Below are positions 33,391 to 40,464 of a stretch of 47,342 nt of DNA, one piece after another. Under the pieces are notes generated by a model. That model made no database searches, was not told the origin of the DNA, and saw nothing but the letters and a program-made list of their open reading frames with translations. The DNA is from an uncultured Clostridia bacterium. GTDB lineage: Bacteria > Bacillota > Clostridia > Oscillospirales > Ruminococcaceae. How positions within the stretch are numbered: position 1 is the stretch's first letter; each line of letters opens with the position of its first letter. The translations under genes and the position numbers were made by a program. Location: the NCBI GenBank assembly GCA_947629785.1, contig CANRFB010000015.1, positions 1-47,342 of the forward strand, written 5' to 3'.

Positions 33391-33439
33391 TCTTTTAAGT
33401 TTCGGAGAGCAGCCGTTCATCGGTGTGTTCTTTTTTATT

Positions 33440-33468
33440 ATTTTATCATATTTTTTTATGTCTGTCAA
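33440..33468 (-). promoter_or_regulatory. Convergent promoter for a possible antitoxin RNA
   Basis: Minus strand TTGACA (33468-33463), 17-base spacer, TAAAAT (33445-33440). The leftward RNA would start near 33433 and overlap the toxin mRNA tail, ending at 33104 at the latest. Confidence 0.65.
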
Positions 33469-33501
33469 TACCCGTTTATTAACATTTTTTCAAAAAAGTT
33501 A

Positions 33502-33589
33502 TTTGCAGGTTGCGCTTTACTTAACCTCACGCCGGGTACAAGACTGATATAAACAAAACATAACCTGAAAGGGTCAAGGCTCAGCCTTG
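33502..33589. repeat. R1 element, inverted orientation
   Basis: Reverse-orientation R1 unit: TTTGCAGGTTGCGCTTTAC, CCTCACGCCGGGTACA, AGACTGATATAAAC, AACCTGAAAGGGT and CAAGGCTCAGCCTTG (33575-33589). Its tail points toward the toxin unit, mirroring the block at 32881-33100. Confidence 0.85.
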
Positions 33590-33640
33590 TTGTGCAGTTT
33601 CAACAATAATTTTCAAGGTTTGTAATGTAATTTGTTGAAA

Positions 33641-33683
33641 TTGTTATTTATCCGTTGCATTTTATAATAAAAACGGCTATAAT
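33641..33683 (+). promoter_or_regulatory. Overlapping promoters of the EF-G paralogue
   Basis: TTGTTA (33641-33646)-16-TATAAT (33663-33668) and TTGCAT (33655-33660)-17-TATAAT (33678-33683). Confidence 0.65.
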
Positions 33684-33746
33684 ATTAATTGTATAAAAAT
33701 ACTTTTTGTACAAAATAACAAAATTCATCTGATTGGAGAGAACAGT

Positions 33747-35831
33747 ATGAAACATTACGGCGCTGAAAGCATTAAAAACATTGCTATTGCGGGACATTCC
33801 GGCTCGGGAAAGACTTCCCTTGCGGAGGCTCTGCTGTTTAAGGCAGGTGCCACCGACCGCCTCGGAAAGACCGCCGACGGGAACACCGTCTGCGATTTTG
33901 ACCCGGAGGAAATAAAACGCAAGGCTTCACTGAGCACTGCTCTTGCTTCTTTTGAATATAACGATATAAAAGTAAATCTTCTGGACACCCCGGGACTGTT
34001 CGATTTTGAGGGCGGAATGTGCGAGGGCATCACCGCCGCGGGAACTGTCATGATAACCGTTTCCGCCAAGTCGGGCGTTAAAGTCGGCACCGAAAAAGCC
34101 TACGAGTACGCAAGAGGTCTGGGAAAACCTACCATGTTCGTTGTTACCAAAGTTGACGACATTGACGCCAACTTCTACAATACTCTTACAGACCTGAAAA
34201 CCATGTTCGGTCCTACCGTCTGCCCTGTTGTGGTTCCGGTTATCAAGGACCATAAAGTGGTTTCATTTGTAAATCTTATCGAAATGAAAGCTTATAAGTA
34301 CGACGACAAGGGCAACGCCGTTGAGACCGATATGCCCACGGCGGAAATTTCCGAAAAGATGGAATACCGTATGGACGGACTTGTTGCCGCATTTTCCGAA
34401 GCCGTTGCGGAAACCGATGACGAGCTTATGGAAAAATTCTTCGAGGGCGAGGCTTTCACCCAGAAAGAACTTGTCCACGGTATTCACAAGGGCATGAACG
34501 AGGGCATAATTACTCCCGTTGTATGCTGTTCGGCAATGACTACTGCGGGAATTGACATGATCCTGAAAGAAATAGAGCTTCTTCTCCCCGCTCCCGCCGA
34601 CAACAAACCCGCTTTTGCCGTTGACGATAAGGACGAACCCACCGAAGTTGCCTATGACGAAAACGCACCCGCCTCCGCATTTGTTTTCAAGACCGTTGCT
34701 GACCCGTTCGTGGGCAAAATGTCATTTATAAAGGTAATAAGCGGCGTGCTGAAAGCAAATTCCGACTACACGAATACAACTTCCGGTACTGTTGAAAAAA
34801 TAGGCAAGCTTTACACCATGTGCGGAAAGAAGCAGACCGAAGTTTCCGAAGCATACGCGGGCGACATTGTTGTCGCCGTCAAGATAGGCGCGGCGACTTC
34901 CGATACGATCTGCGGCGCGGGAATAAATGTAAAATTCCCCGAAATAGAGTTCCCCAAGCCATGCTACAGAATGGCAGTAACCGCCAAGGCACAGGGCGAC
35001 GAAAGCAAGATAAGCACGGGAATACAGCGTCTCACCGAGGAGGACAAGACCCTTTCCTACGGAATGGATCCGTTCACCAAGGAACAGATACTTTCCGGTC
35101 TGGGCGAACAGCACCTTGACGTTGCAGTCGCAAAATTAAAGGCAAAATTCGGCGCGGACGTCGTTCTGAAAGAACCTAAGATCGCTTACCGCGAAACTAT
35201 CCGCAAGAAAGTCAAAGTCGAGGGCAAACACAAGAAACAGAGCGGCGGTCACGGTCAGTACGGTCACGTCTGGATCGAGTTTGAACCCTGTCTTTCCGAG
35301 GAACTGGTATTTGAAGAAAGAGTATTCGGCGGAGCAGTTCCCAAGAACTTCTTCCCCGCCGTTGAAAAGGGCTTGCAGGACTGCATGAAGAAAGGCGTTC
35401 TTGCTGGCTGCCCCGTAACAGGACTGAAAGCTATACTTGTGGACGGTTCTTACCACCCCGTTGACAGTTCGGAAATGGCGTTCAAGACCGCCGCGGGAAT
35501 AGCGTTCAAAGAGGGTCTGAAACAAGCCGACCCCACCATTCTCGAACCGATAGGAAAGCTTACCGTTACCGCTCCGGATGAGAACACCGGCGATATTATG
35601 GGCGACCTTAACAAGCGCCGCGGACGTGTTATCGGCATGAATCCCGCTTCCAAGAAAGGCATGACCGTTATCGAAGCGGAAGTTCCCATGCGGGAAATGC
35701 AGAGTTTCACAACTCAGCTTCGCCAGATAACCCGCGGCAAGGGAGTTTTCACCCTTGAACATCTGCGCTATGAACAGCTTCCCGGAAACCTTGTAAGCGA
35801 AGTTATTCTCAGCGTTGACAACGGCGACTGA
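33747..35831 (+). CDS. Elongation factor G-like GTPase (EF-G paralogue)
   Basis: 694 residues with the five-domain EF-G layout. G1 is GHSGSGKT (16-23) and the C-terminal domains carry KHKKQSGGHGQYGHVWIEFE and FGGAVPKNFFPAVEKGLQ. Differences from canonical EF-G: G3 is DTPGLFDF (Leu84 where the catalytic His of DTPGH sits) and G4 is TKVD rather than NKxD. It is monocistronic and not in a str operon. It is therefore likely one of the Firmicute EF-G-like paralogues whose role in translocation, recycling or stress is unsettled, with altered GTP hydrolysis. GGAGAG precedes the ATG. Confidence 0.9.
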   Translation: MKHYGAESIKNIAIAGHSGSGKTSLAEALLFKAGATDRLGKTADGNTVCDFDPEEIKRKASLSTALASFEYNDIKVNLLDTPGLFDFEGGMCEGITAAGTVMITVSAKSGVKVGTEKAYEYARGLGKPTMFVVTKVDDIDANFYNTLTDLKTMFGPTVCPVVVPVIKDHKVVSFVNLIEMKAYKYDDKGNAVETDMPTAEISEKMEYRMDGLVAAFSEAVAETDDELMEKFFEGEAFTQKELVHGIHKGMNEGIITPVVCCSAMTTAGIDMILKEIELLLPAPADNKPAFAVDDKDEPTEVAYDENAPASAFVFKTVADPFVGKMSFIKVISGVLKANSDYTNTTSGTVEKIGKLYTMCGKKQTEVSEAYAGDIVVAVKIGAATSDTICGAGINVKFPEIEFPKPCYRMAVTAKAQGDESKISTGIQRLTEEDKTLSYGMDPFTKEQILSGLGEQHLDVAVAKLKAKFGADVVLKEPKIAYRETIRKKVKVEGKHKKQSGGHGQYGHVWIEFEPCLSEELVFEERVFGGAVPKNFFPAVEKGLQDCMKKGVLAGCPVTGLKAILVDGSYHPVDSSEMAFKTAAGIAFKEGLKQADPTILEPIGKLTVTAPDENTGDIMGDLNKRRGRVIGMNPASKKGMTVIEAEVPMREMQSFTTQLRQITRGKGVFTLEHLRYEQLPGNLVSEVILSVDNGD

Positions 35832-35848
35832 TACCACACTATGGCAGA

Positions 35849-35884
35849 ATATCCGTTCCTGATGCCCGGGAACGGATATTTTTT
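35849..35884 (+). terminator. Terminator of the EF-G paralogue gene
   Basis: AATATCCGTTCC (35849-35860) pairs with GGAACGGATATT (35869-35880), followed by TTTT. Confidence 0.85.
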
Positions 35885-35889
35885 CTGCC

Positions 35890-35918
35890 TTGACATTCGG
35901 AAAATAATGTAATATAAT
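35890..35918 (+). promoter_or_regulatory. Promoter of the CPBP protease gene
   Basis: TTGACA (35890-35895), 17 bases, TATAAT (35913-35918), a perfect consensus immediately after the previous terminator. Confidence 0.82.
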
Positions 35919-35964
35919 ATTATTATCAAAATCACAAACAACGGCACACGGAAAGGAATTTTAT

Positions 35965-37041
35965 ATGGAAGATATATACAGCGCTCCTGCACCGCAGGTC
36001 AGCGTAATTCCCGACAATGAGGAACGGACGGCTATCCGCAGGAAATACAGCCGCGCCGCCCTTGTCCTTATGCTGAATATTGCGCTTTTCAACGTTCTCG
36101 GACGCGGCATATTAATAATAGTATGCGCCATACTGGGCGGAGGCTTTTCAGGCGAAGCTATACGGCAGGGGCAGGAAATAATTCTGCGGCATGAAGTGTT
36201 GGTAACGCTTTTTTCCATACTTCCGCCGATAATCAGCGAAACGGCGTCCATTCTCCTCGGGGTGAAGCTTTTCGGCATTGACCTGAAAAACCTCGCTTCC
36301 AAAAAGGACGGCTTCGGCGGGGGAACGGTGGCAAAACTTATAACCCTTTGCCTTGGACTACAGCTTGCGGCGGGAATTCTCGCGGCGATAATTGAAATGA
36401 TACTGAACGCTTTCGGGCTGGAAAGCGCCGCTCCCGACCTGTCCGCCACCACGTCTTTCGGGGCAAATCTGCTGATGAGTTTTTACGCCTGTCTCCTCGG
36501 TCCTGTACTGGAAGAACTGCTTTACCGCGGCGTGCTTTTACAGTCCATGCGGAAATACAACGAGCGGCTTGCCATATTCCTTTCCGCGCTTATTTTCGGG
36601 CTTATGCACCAGAATTATCAGCAATTTCTGTTAGGTTTCCTGCTGGGTATTCCCCTTGCGGTGGTGACGCTGAAATATGATTCTGTAATTCCGTCGATAT
36701 TCACCCATATTTTTGTAAACACTTCGGGAATACTTTCACTTTACCTGCTGCAATACTTCTGTCCGGAATACTACCAAGCCGCTATGGCAAATGACGAAGC
36801 CGCCTTGTCGGCTATGGAAATTTCCGATATGGCTCTGATACTGGTAATAGGATTTGCGCGCATAGGCTTTGCAATTGCGGGGCTTATAGTCGGCATTGTC
36901 TGTCTTGCAAAAGGCGGGCATATGAAACGTCCCACTCCCGCAGGCAAAAGCCGCGGTCTGCCCATTCTGGTCCGGTCAATCCCTTGGTGGATAGTCTTTG
37001 CCTTTTACGCCTTTATTAATTTTATATACCCATTCATTTAA
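35965..37041 (+). CDS. CPBP-family intramembrane metalloprotease
   Basis: 358 residues, about eight membrane segments. The Abi/CPBP (CAAX-protease-like) motifs are present: EELLYRGVLLQ (EExxxR), FGLMHQ (FxxxH) and HIFVNTSG (HxxxN), so the metal site looks complete. Such proteins process peptides, confer bacteriocin self-immunity or cut membrane proteins; the substrate is unknown. AAGGAA lies before the ATG at 35965. An R1 repeat begins 11 bases after the stop. Confidence 0.88.
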   Translation: MEDIYSAPAPQVSVIPDNEERTAIRRKYSRAALVLMLNIALFNVLGRGILIIVCAILGGGFSGEAIRQGQEIILRHEVLVTLFSILPPIISETASILLGVKLFGIDLKNLASKKDGFGGGTVAKLITLCLGLQLAAGILAAIIEMILNAFGLESAAPDLSATTSFGANLLMSFYACLLGPVLEELLYRGVLLQSMRKYNERLAIFLSALIFGLMHQNYQQFLLGFLLGIPLAVVTLKYDSVIPSIFTHIFVNTSGILSLYLLQYFCPEYYQAAMANDEAALSAMEISDMALILVIGFARIGFAIAGLIVGIVCLAKGGHMKRPTPAGKSRGLPILVRSIPWWIVFAFYAFINFIYPFI

Positions 37042-37051
37042 AGAGTTGAGA

Positions 37052-37137
37052 GCAGGCTGAGCCTGCACCCTTTCAGGCAAAATTTAGTGATTTTCCGCCT
37101 AAGTATACCGTGCATTAAGCAAAGCAAAATCTGCAAA
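37052..37137. repeat. R1 element
   Basis: GCAGGCTGAGCCTGC at 37052-37066, ACCCTTTCAGGC, AT-rich core with TTTAGTGATTTTC and tail GCAAAGCAAAATCTGCAAA. A further isolated GCAGGCTGAGCCTG lies at about 37186-37199, next to R2. Confidence 0.8.
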
Positions 37138-37200
37138 CTTTTTACCTTTATTGACAGAGCGTATAAAAGTGTATAAAGTTGAGAGCAGGCTGAGCCTGAT

Positions 37201-37358
37201 TAAGAGTTGAGAGTTGAGAGTTGAGATATTGCAGTAACGCTTATATCATAGTTTTCAATTTTTAATAGCTGTAAAATTATACAGCAAAATTAAGTGGTGA
37301 AAAGAACACTAACGGTTTATGTCAATATCTTAACTCTCCACTCTCCACTCTCAACTCT
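37201..37358. repeat. R2 element, copy B (inverted relative to copy A)
   Basis: About 158 bp with ends TAAGAGTTGAGAGTTGAGAG and TCTCCACTCTCAACTCT. Its reverse complement aligns along its full length with 9453-9616, including CATAAACCGTTAGT and CAGCTATTAAAAATTG. The ribosome-binding site of the next gene begins a few bases past its end. Confidence 0.8.
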
Positions 37359-37381
37359 GAATTATAGAGGAGGTTTTTTAT

Positions 37382-37558
37382 ATGGAAAAGAATTATAACG
37401 AGAAAGAGGACACCCTGAATTTTTTCAGAACGGCAATACCCATTTCGGCTGCGCTGGTGCTGTTCCTTGTGTCGGCGGGATTTATCGCCTATAAGCTGAT
37501 AACCGCTCACCGCCACAACGAGCGCTGGAAGTATTACGACGAGTGCGGACTTTCATAA
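37382..37558 (+). CDS. Small single-pass membrane protein
   Basis: 58 residues, MEKNYNEKEDTLNFFRTAIP, a membrane segment at about 20-41 (ISAALVLFLVSAGFIAYKLI) and a polar end RHNERWKYYDECGLS. A strong AGGAGG precedes the ATG. It lies 12 bases before the amidohydrolase and is probably co-transcribed. No family recognised. Confidence 0.75.
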   Translation: MEKNYNEKEDTLNFFRTAIPISAALVLFLVSAGFIAYKLITAHRHNERWKYYDECGLS

Positions 37559-37570
37559 GGGGACAGCCAT

Positions 37571-38740
37571 ATGCTTATTTATAATGCCGAAATATATTCT
37601 TCCGACGGAACGGTGATGATCCCAAACGGCTACGTCCGCTGCCATAACGGCAGAATTGCCTGCATAGGCGAGGGTATGCCCAAAGAGAACATTTCCGGCA
37701 AAGACGTGAATGCAGAGGGGCTGCGGCTTTACCCCGGGCTTATAGACATTCATACACATATGGGACTTATCGGCGACGGTCAGGACGCGGAGGGCGAGGA
37801 CGTCAACGAGGACAGCGAACCCGTGACCCCCCATCTGCGGACTATTGACGGATTCTGCTACACCGACGGGTATTTCTCCGACGCGATAAGGGCAGGGATA
37901 ACCTGCTGCGTTACCGGCGTGGGTTCTACAAATCCCATAGGCGGCGACCTTATCGCCGTGAAAACCGCAGGGCGTTCCCCCGATGAAATGCTTCTTAAAC
38001 GTGTTGGAATAAAGTTCGCTCTTGGCGAGAACCCCAAGTCGACTTTCTCCGAACGCGACGCCGCGCCTATTACAAGAATGGCGACTGCCGCACTTATCCG
38101 CGAGGCGCTTTTCAAAGCCCAAAGATATATGAAAGACAAGTCGGACGCGCTGGAAAGCGGCGACTCGCTTCCCGAATTTGACATGAAGTCGGAAGCCCTT
38201 ATCCCGCTGTTGAAAAACGAGATAAAGGCGCATTTCCACTGCCACCGCGCAGACGATATTCTCACCGCCGTGCGGATAGCGGAGGAATTTGCCCTTGAAT
38301 ATGTGCTTATCCACTGCACCGAGGGGCATATTGCCGCGGAAATTCTCGGCGGGAAAAAGGCTTCCGCCGTTGTAGGACCCATAATCTGCGACAGGGGCAA
38401 GCCCGAACTTTCGGGGCAGACCCTTGAAAACGCGGCTATACTATTAAAAAACGGCGTAAACGTTGCCATCTGCACCGACCACCCCGAAGTTCCCATACAG
38501 TATCTTCCCGCAAGCGCGGCTTACTGCGTAAAAGCGGGACTTCCCAAGGCGGAAGCCATGCGCGGGATAACTTCCCGCGCGGCTGAAATTGCGGGAATTT
38601 CCGACAGGGTCGGGGAAATCGCCACAGGCATGGACGGGGATATGTTTCTTGCGGACGGCGATCCGCTGGATATTATGACCGACGTGAAAATGACTTTCAT
38701 AAACGGAAAAACAGTATGGGCGAAAGGAAAAACATTATGA
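37571..38740 (+). CDS. Amidohydrolase, metal-dependent hydrolase subgroup C-like
   Basis: 389 residues. TIM-barrel amidohydrolase with a split beta-sandwich. PGLIDIHTHMG gives the metal-binding His61 and His63; HFHCHRADDI, HCTEGH and ICTDHP supply the later His and Asp ligands. PVTPHLRTIDG and GSTNPIGG are typical of the imidazolonepropionase-like subgroup whose substrates are unknown. Cytoplasmic. AAGGGGA precedes the ATG. Its stop overlaps the fumarase alpha start (ATGA), so the two are coupled, though no pathway linking them is evident. Confidence 0.88.
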   Translation: MLIYNAEIYSSDGTVMIPNGYVRCHNGRIACIGEGMPKENISGKDVNAEGLRLYPGLIDIHTHMGLIGDGQDAEGEDVNEDSEPVTPHLRTIDGFCYTDGYFSDAIRAGITCCVTGVGSTNPIGGDLIAVKTAGRSPDEMLLKRVGIKFALGENPKSTFSERDAAPITRMATAALIREALFKAQRYMKDKSDALESGDSLPEFDMKSEALIPLLKNEIKAHFHCHRADDILTAVRIAEEFALEYVLIHCTEGHIAAEILGGKKASAVVGPIICDRGKPELSGQTLENAAILLKNGVNVAICTDHPEVPIQYLPASAAYCVKAGLPKAEAMRGITSRAAEIAGISDRVGEIATGMDGDMFLADGDPLDIMTDVKMTFINGKTVWAKGKTL

Positions 38741-39585
38741 GTATTCGTGAAATAAACGTGTCGGAAATCGAAAACGCGGTGAGAGACCTTTGCATACAGG
38801 CAAACCGTTTCCTGCCGCAGTCGCTTGCGGAATGTATAGGCTGCGCCGTACAGAAAGAACAATCCCCCGTGGGAAAGGAAGTACTTTCCGACTTGGTCCG
38901 GAACATTGACGCCGCCAAGCAGGAGGAACTTGCCATTTGTCAGGACACGGGCATGGCGGTCATTTTCCTTGATATAGGGCAGGAAGTGCATTTTACCGGC
39001 GGTTCTCTTTACGAAGCGGTGAACAGGGGCGTTTCACGGGGATATACCGAGGGGTATCTCCGCTGTTCAATAGTTTCCGACCCAATAGAACGCGTCAACA
39101 CGGGGGATAACACTCCCGCGGTAATACATACAAGAATAGTTGACGGGGACAAAGTGTCGGTTTCCGTCTGCCCGAAAGGCTTCGGCAGCGAAAATATGTC
39201 GGCGATGAAGATGTTTACACCGTCGGCAACAGTGGAGGAAATCGAAAATTTCGTTGTTGAAACGACTTCCAAAGCGGGAAGCAATCCCTGTCCGCCAATG
39301 GTCATAGGCGTGGGAATAGGCGGGGATTTTGAATACTGCGCCTATCTGGCAAAAAAAGCCCTTTGCCGTGACGTTTCGGAAAAGAATCCGAAAGAATTAT
39401 ACAGGAATATGGAGGAGAACATTCTCGGGAAAGTAAACCGCTTGGGAATAGGTCCGCAGGGCTTCGGCGGAACGGTCACCGCGCTTTCGGTGGGAATAGA
39501 ACAGGCTCCCACACACATTGCGGGACTTCCCGTGGCGGTAAATATCGGCTGCCATGTCACAAGACACGCACACAGGGAAATATAA
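38737..39585 (+). CDS. Class I fumarate hydratase (or related hydro-lyase) alpha subunit
   Basis: 282 residues. The two-subunit Fe-S hydro-lyase family (fumarase, L(+)-tartrate dehydratase TtdA). The [4Fe-4S] cysteines are retained: Cys68 in AICQDTG, Cys185 in SNPCPPM and Cys272 in NIGCH; GSENMSAMK and GIGGDFEYCAYLAKKAL are family signatures. The ATG at 38737 is chosen because AAAGGA lies eight bases upstream; it overlaps the amidohydrolase stop by four bases. The beta subunit that normally follows at once is absent, so it must be elsewhere or the enzyme is incomplete. Confidence 0.88.
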   Translation: MSIREINVSEIENAVRDLCIQANRFLPQSLAECIGCAVQKEQSPVGKEVLSDLVRNIDAAKQEELAICQDTGMAVIFLDIGQEVHFTGGSLYEAVNRGVSRGYTEGYLRCSIVSDPIERVNTGDNTPAVIHTRIVDGDKVSVSVCPKGFGSENMSAMKMFTPSATVEEIENFVVETTSKAGSNPCPPMVIGVGIGGDFEYCAYLAKKALCRDVSEKNPKELYRNMEENILGKVNRLGIGPQGFGGTVTALSVGIEQAPTHIAGLPVAVNIGCHVTRHAHREI

Positions 39586-39599
39586 AAATAGTCGCGGAC

Positions 39600-39836
39600 A
39601 AAATAAATTGCGAAAAACAAAACTTTACCCGAAAAGCTGGTCCAGCGCAGCCGCGCTGGTGGGGTCAAGGGGCAAAGCCCCTTGTCGCCTAAACGAACGC
39701 AGTTCGTTTTTCGCAGGAGCGCGAAATTCCCCTATACGTTAAAAGCTCCGCAAGGGTGTGAATAAAACGACGCAAGCGTCGTTTCCGCCGCAGGCGGCAA
39801 GAGGGGGCTGCCCTACGTAGAGGGCGCCCCCTTGAA
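39600..39836. repeat. R5, hairpin-dense intergenic element
   Basis: About 240 bp after the fumarase gene made of consecutive short hairpins: CAGCGC-AGCC-GCGCTG, CAAGGGGC-AAA-GCCCCTTG, CGAAC-GCA-GTTCG, ACGACGC-AA-GCGTCGT, GCCGCC-GCA-GGCGGC, and a final GGGGGC...GCCCCC. It resembles long intergenic repeats I know from clostridial genomes. No T-runs and no plausible open frame. Confidence 0.7.
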
Positions 39837-40268
39837 ATAAACAAGTTATTTATCTTTTTGCCTTTTGAAACAGTCCGGTGGACTGTTTCAAAACAAATTT
39901 AAATTATGTTTTTAATATGTTTTTCGACAGACTGAAGTTGCCCCTTTCCAAGAGGAACGGGGCAATTTTTATATTTTGTACAAAAACCACTCCGTTTGTT
40001 ATCAGAAATCAGCTATTCTGCACAAAATCAGCAGCTATTTTCTTCCAGAATCCCGCCGCTTCTTGTTGACATTCCTGCAATTTTACATCAAAATTGCTAT
40101 TTTATGGAAATAAAAACGCTTTCAGAAAGTCCGATTTAGCGGATTTGCATAATTTTTTCAGGAAATTTTTGTTTTATATCCTTTAAAAATGGAAAATATT
40201 GTCGGTGAACTTACAAATATTTTTAATTTTGTTGTTGAAACTGCACAAAACCGAGGCTCTTTTTTAGC
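39837..40268. other. Gene-free stretch with two structured elements
   Basis: Between R5 and the next promoter I see only a perfect 14-pair hairpin at 39863-39893 (TTTTGAAACAGTCC, loop GGT) and the terminator at 39938-39970. The rest is AT-rich without a supported gene; a 64-codon open frame from 39878 starts inside the hairpin and has no RBS. Confidence 0.5.
39938..39970 (+). terminator. Orphan Rho-independent terminator
   Basis: TTGCCCC (39938-39944) pairs with GGGGCAA (39959-39965), with inner TTCC/GGAA pairs, followed by TTTTT. It may end the 37382-39585 operon transcript or a small RNA. Confidence 0.75.
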
Positions 40269-40297
40269 TTGACAAATAGTAACTTTGAAATTATAAT
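40269..40297 (+). promoter_or_regulatory. Consensus promoter of the G5/3D protein gene
   Basis: TTGACA (40269-40274), 17 bases, TATAAT (40292-40297). The R4 palindrome and the operator-like palindrome at 40419 fall in the resulting 5' leader of about 160 bases. Confidence 0.82.
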
Positions 40298-40316
40298 AGA
40301 AAAAGTTACTAATACT

Positions 40317-40410
40317 AATCCCTGATTTAAAGTGTAGACAAAAAATCTGCGCAAAAACACATATATGCAAGTTTTTGCTTGATTTTTTGTACACTTTATA
40401 ATCAGGGATT
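40317..40410. repeat. R4 palindrome, left copy
   Basis: A 94-bp imperfect palindrome: AATCCCTGATT and AATCAGGGATT at the ends, AAAGTGTA/TACACTTT and CAAAAAATC/GATTTTTTG inside. It would form one long hairpin in the leader RNA. The second copy is at 41520-41614 in the same orientation. Confidence 0.88.
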
Positions 40411-40418
40411 GTATAAAC

Positions 40419-40434
40419 GGTTACAGCTGTAACC
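40419..40434. promoter_or_regulatory. Operator-like palindrome GGTTACAGCTGTAACC
   Basis: A perfect 16-bp palindrome 30 bases before the ATG of the G5/3D gene, with another GTAACC half-site at 40440-40445. Its form suits a dimeric regulator, or an RNA hairpin close to the RBS. Confidence 0.5.
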
Positions 40435-40464
40435 AATTTGTAACCTTTTACGAAAGGAGTCTTT

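Noticed and set aside
33182-33475. Fst-type pairing by direct repeats between convergent RNAs
   Set aside because: The similar segments are inverted rather than direct, so the two RNAs carry like, not complementary, copies; a long-range intramolecular pairing fits better.
39878-40069. Open frame of 63 residues after the 14-pair hairpin
   Set aside because: Its ATG lies in the hairpin, the frame spans a terminator, and no RBS is present.
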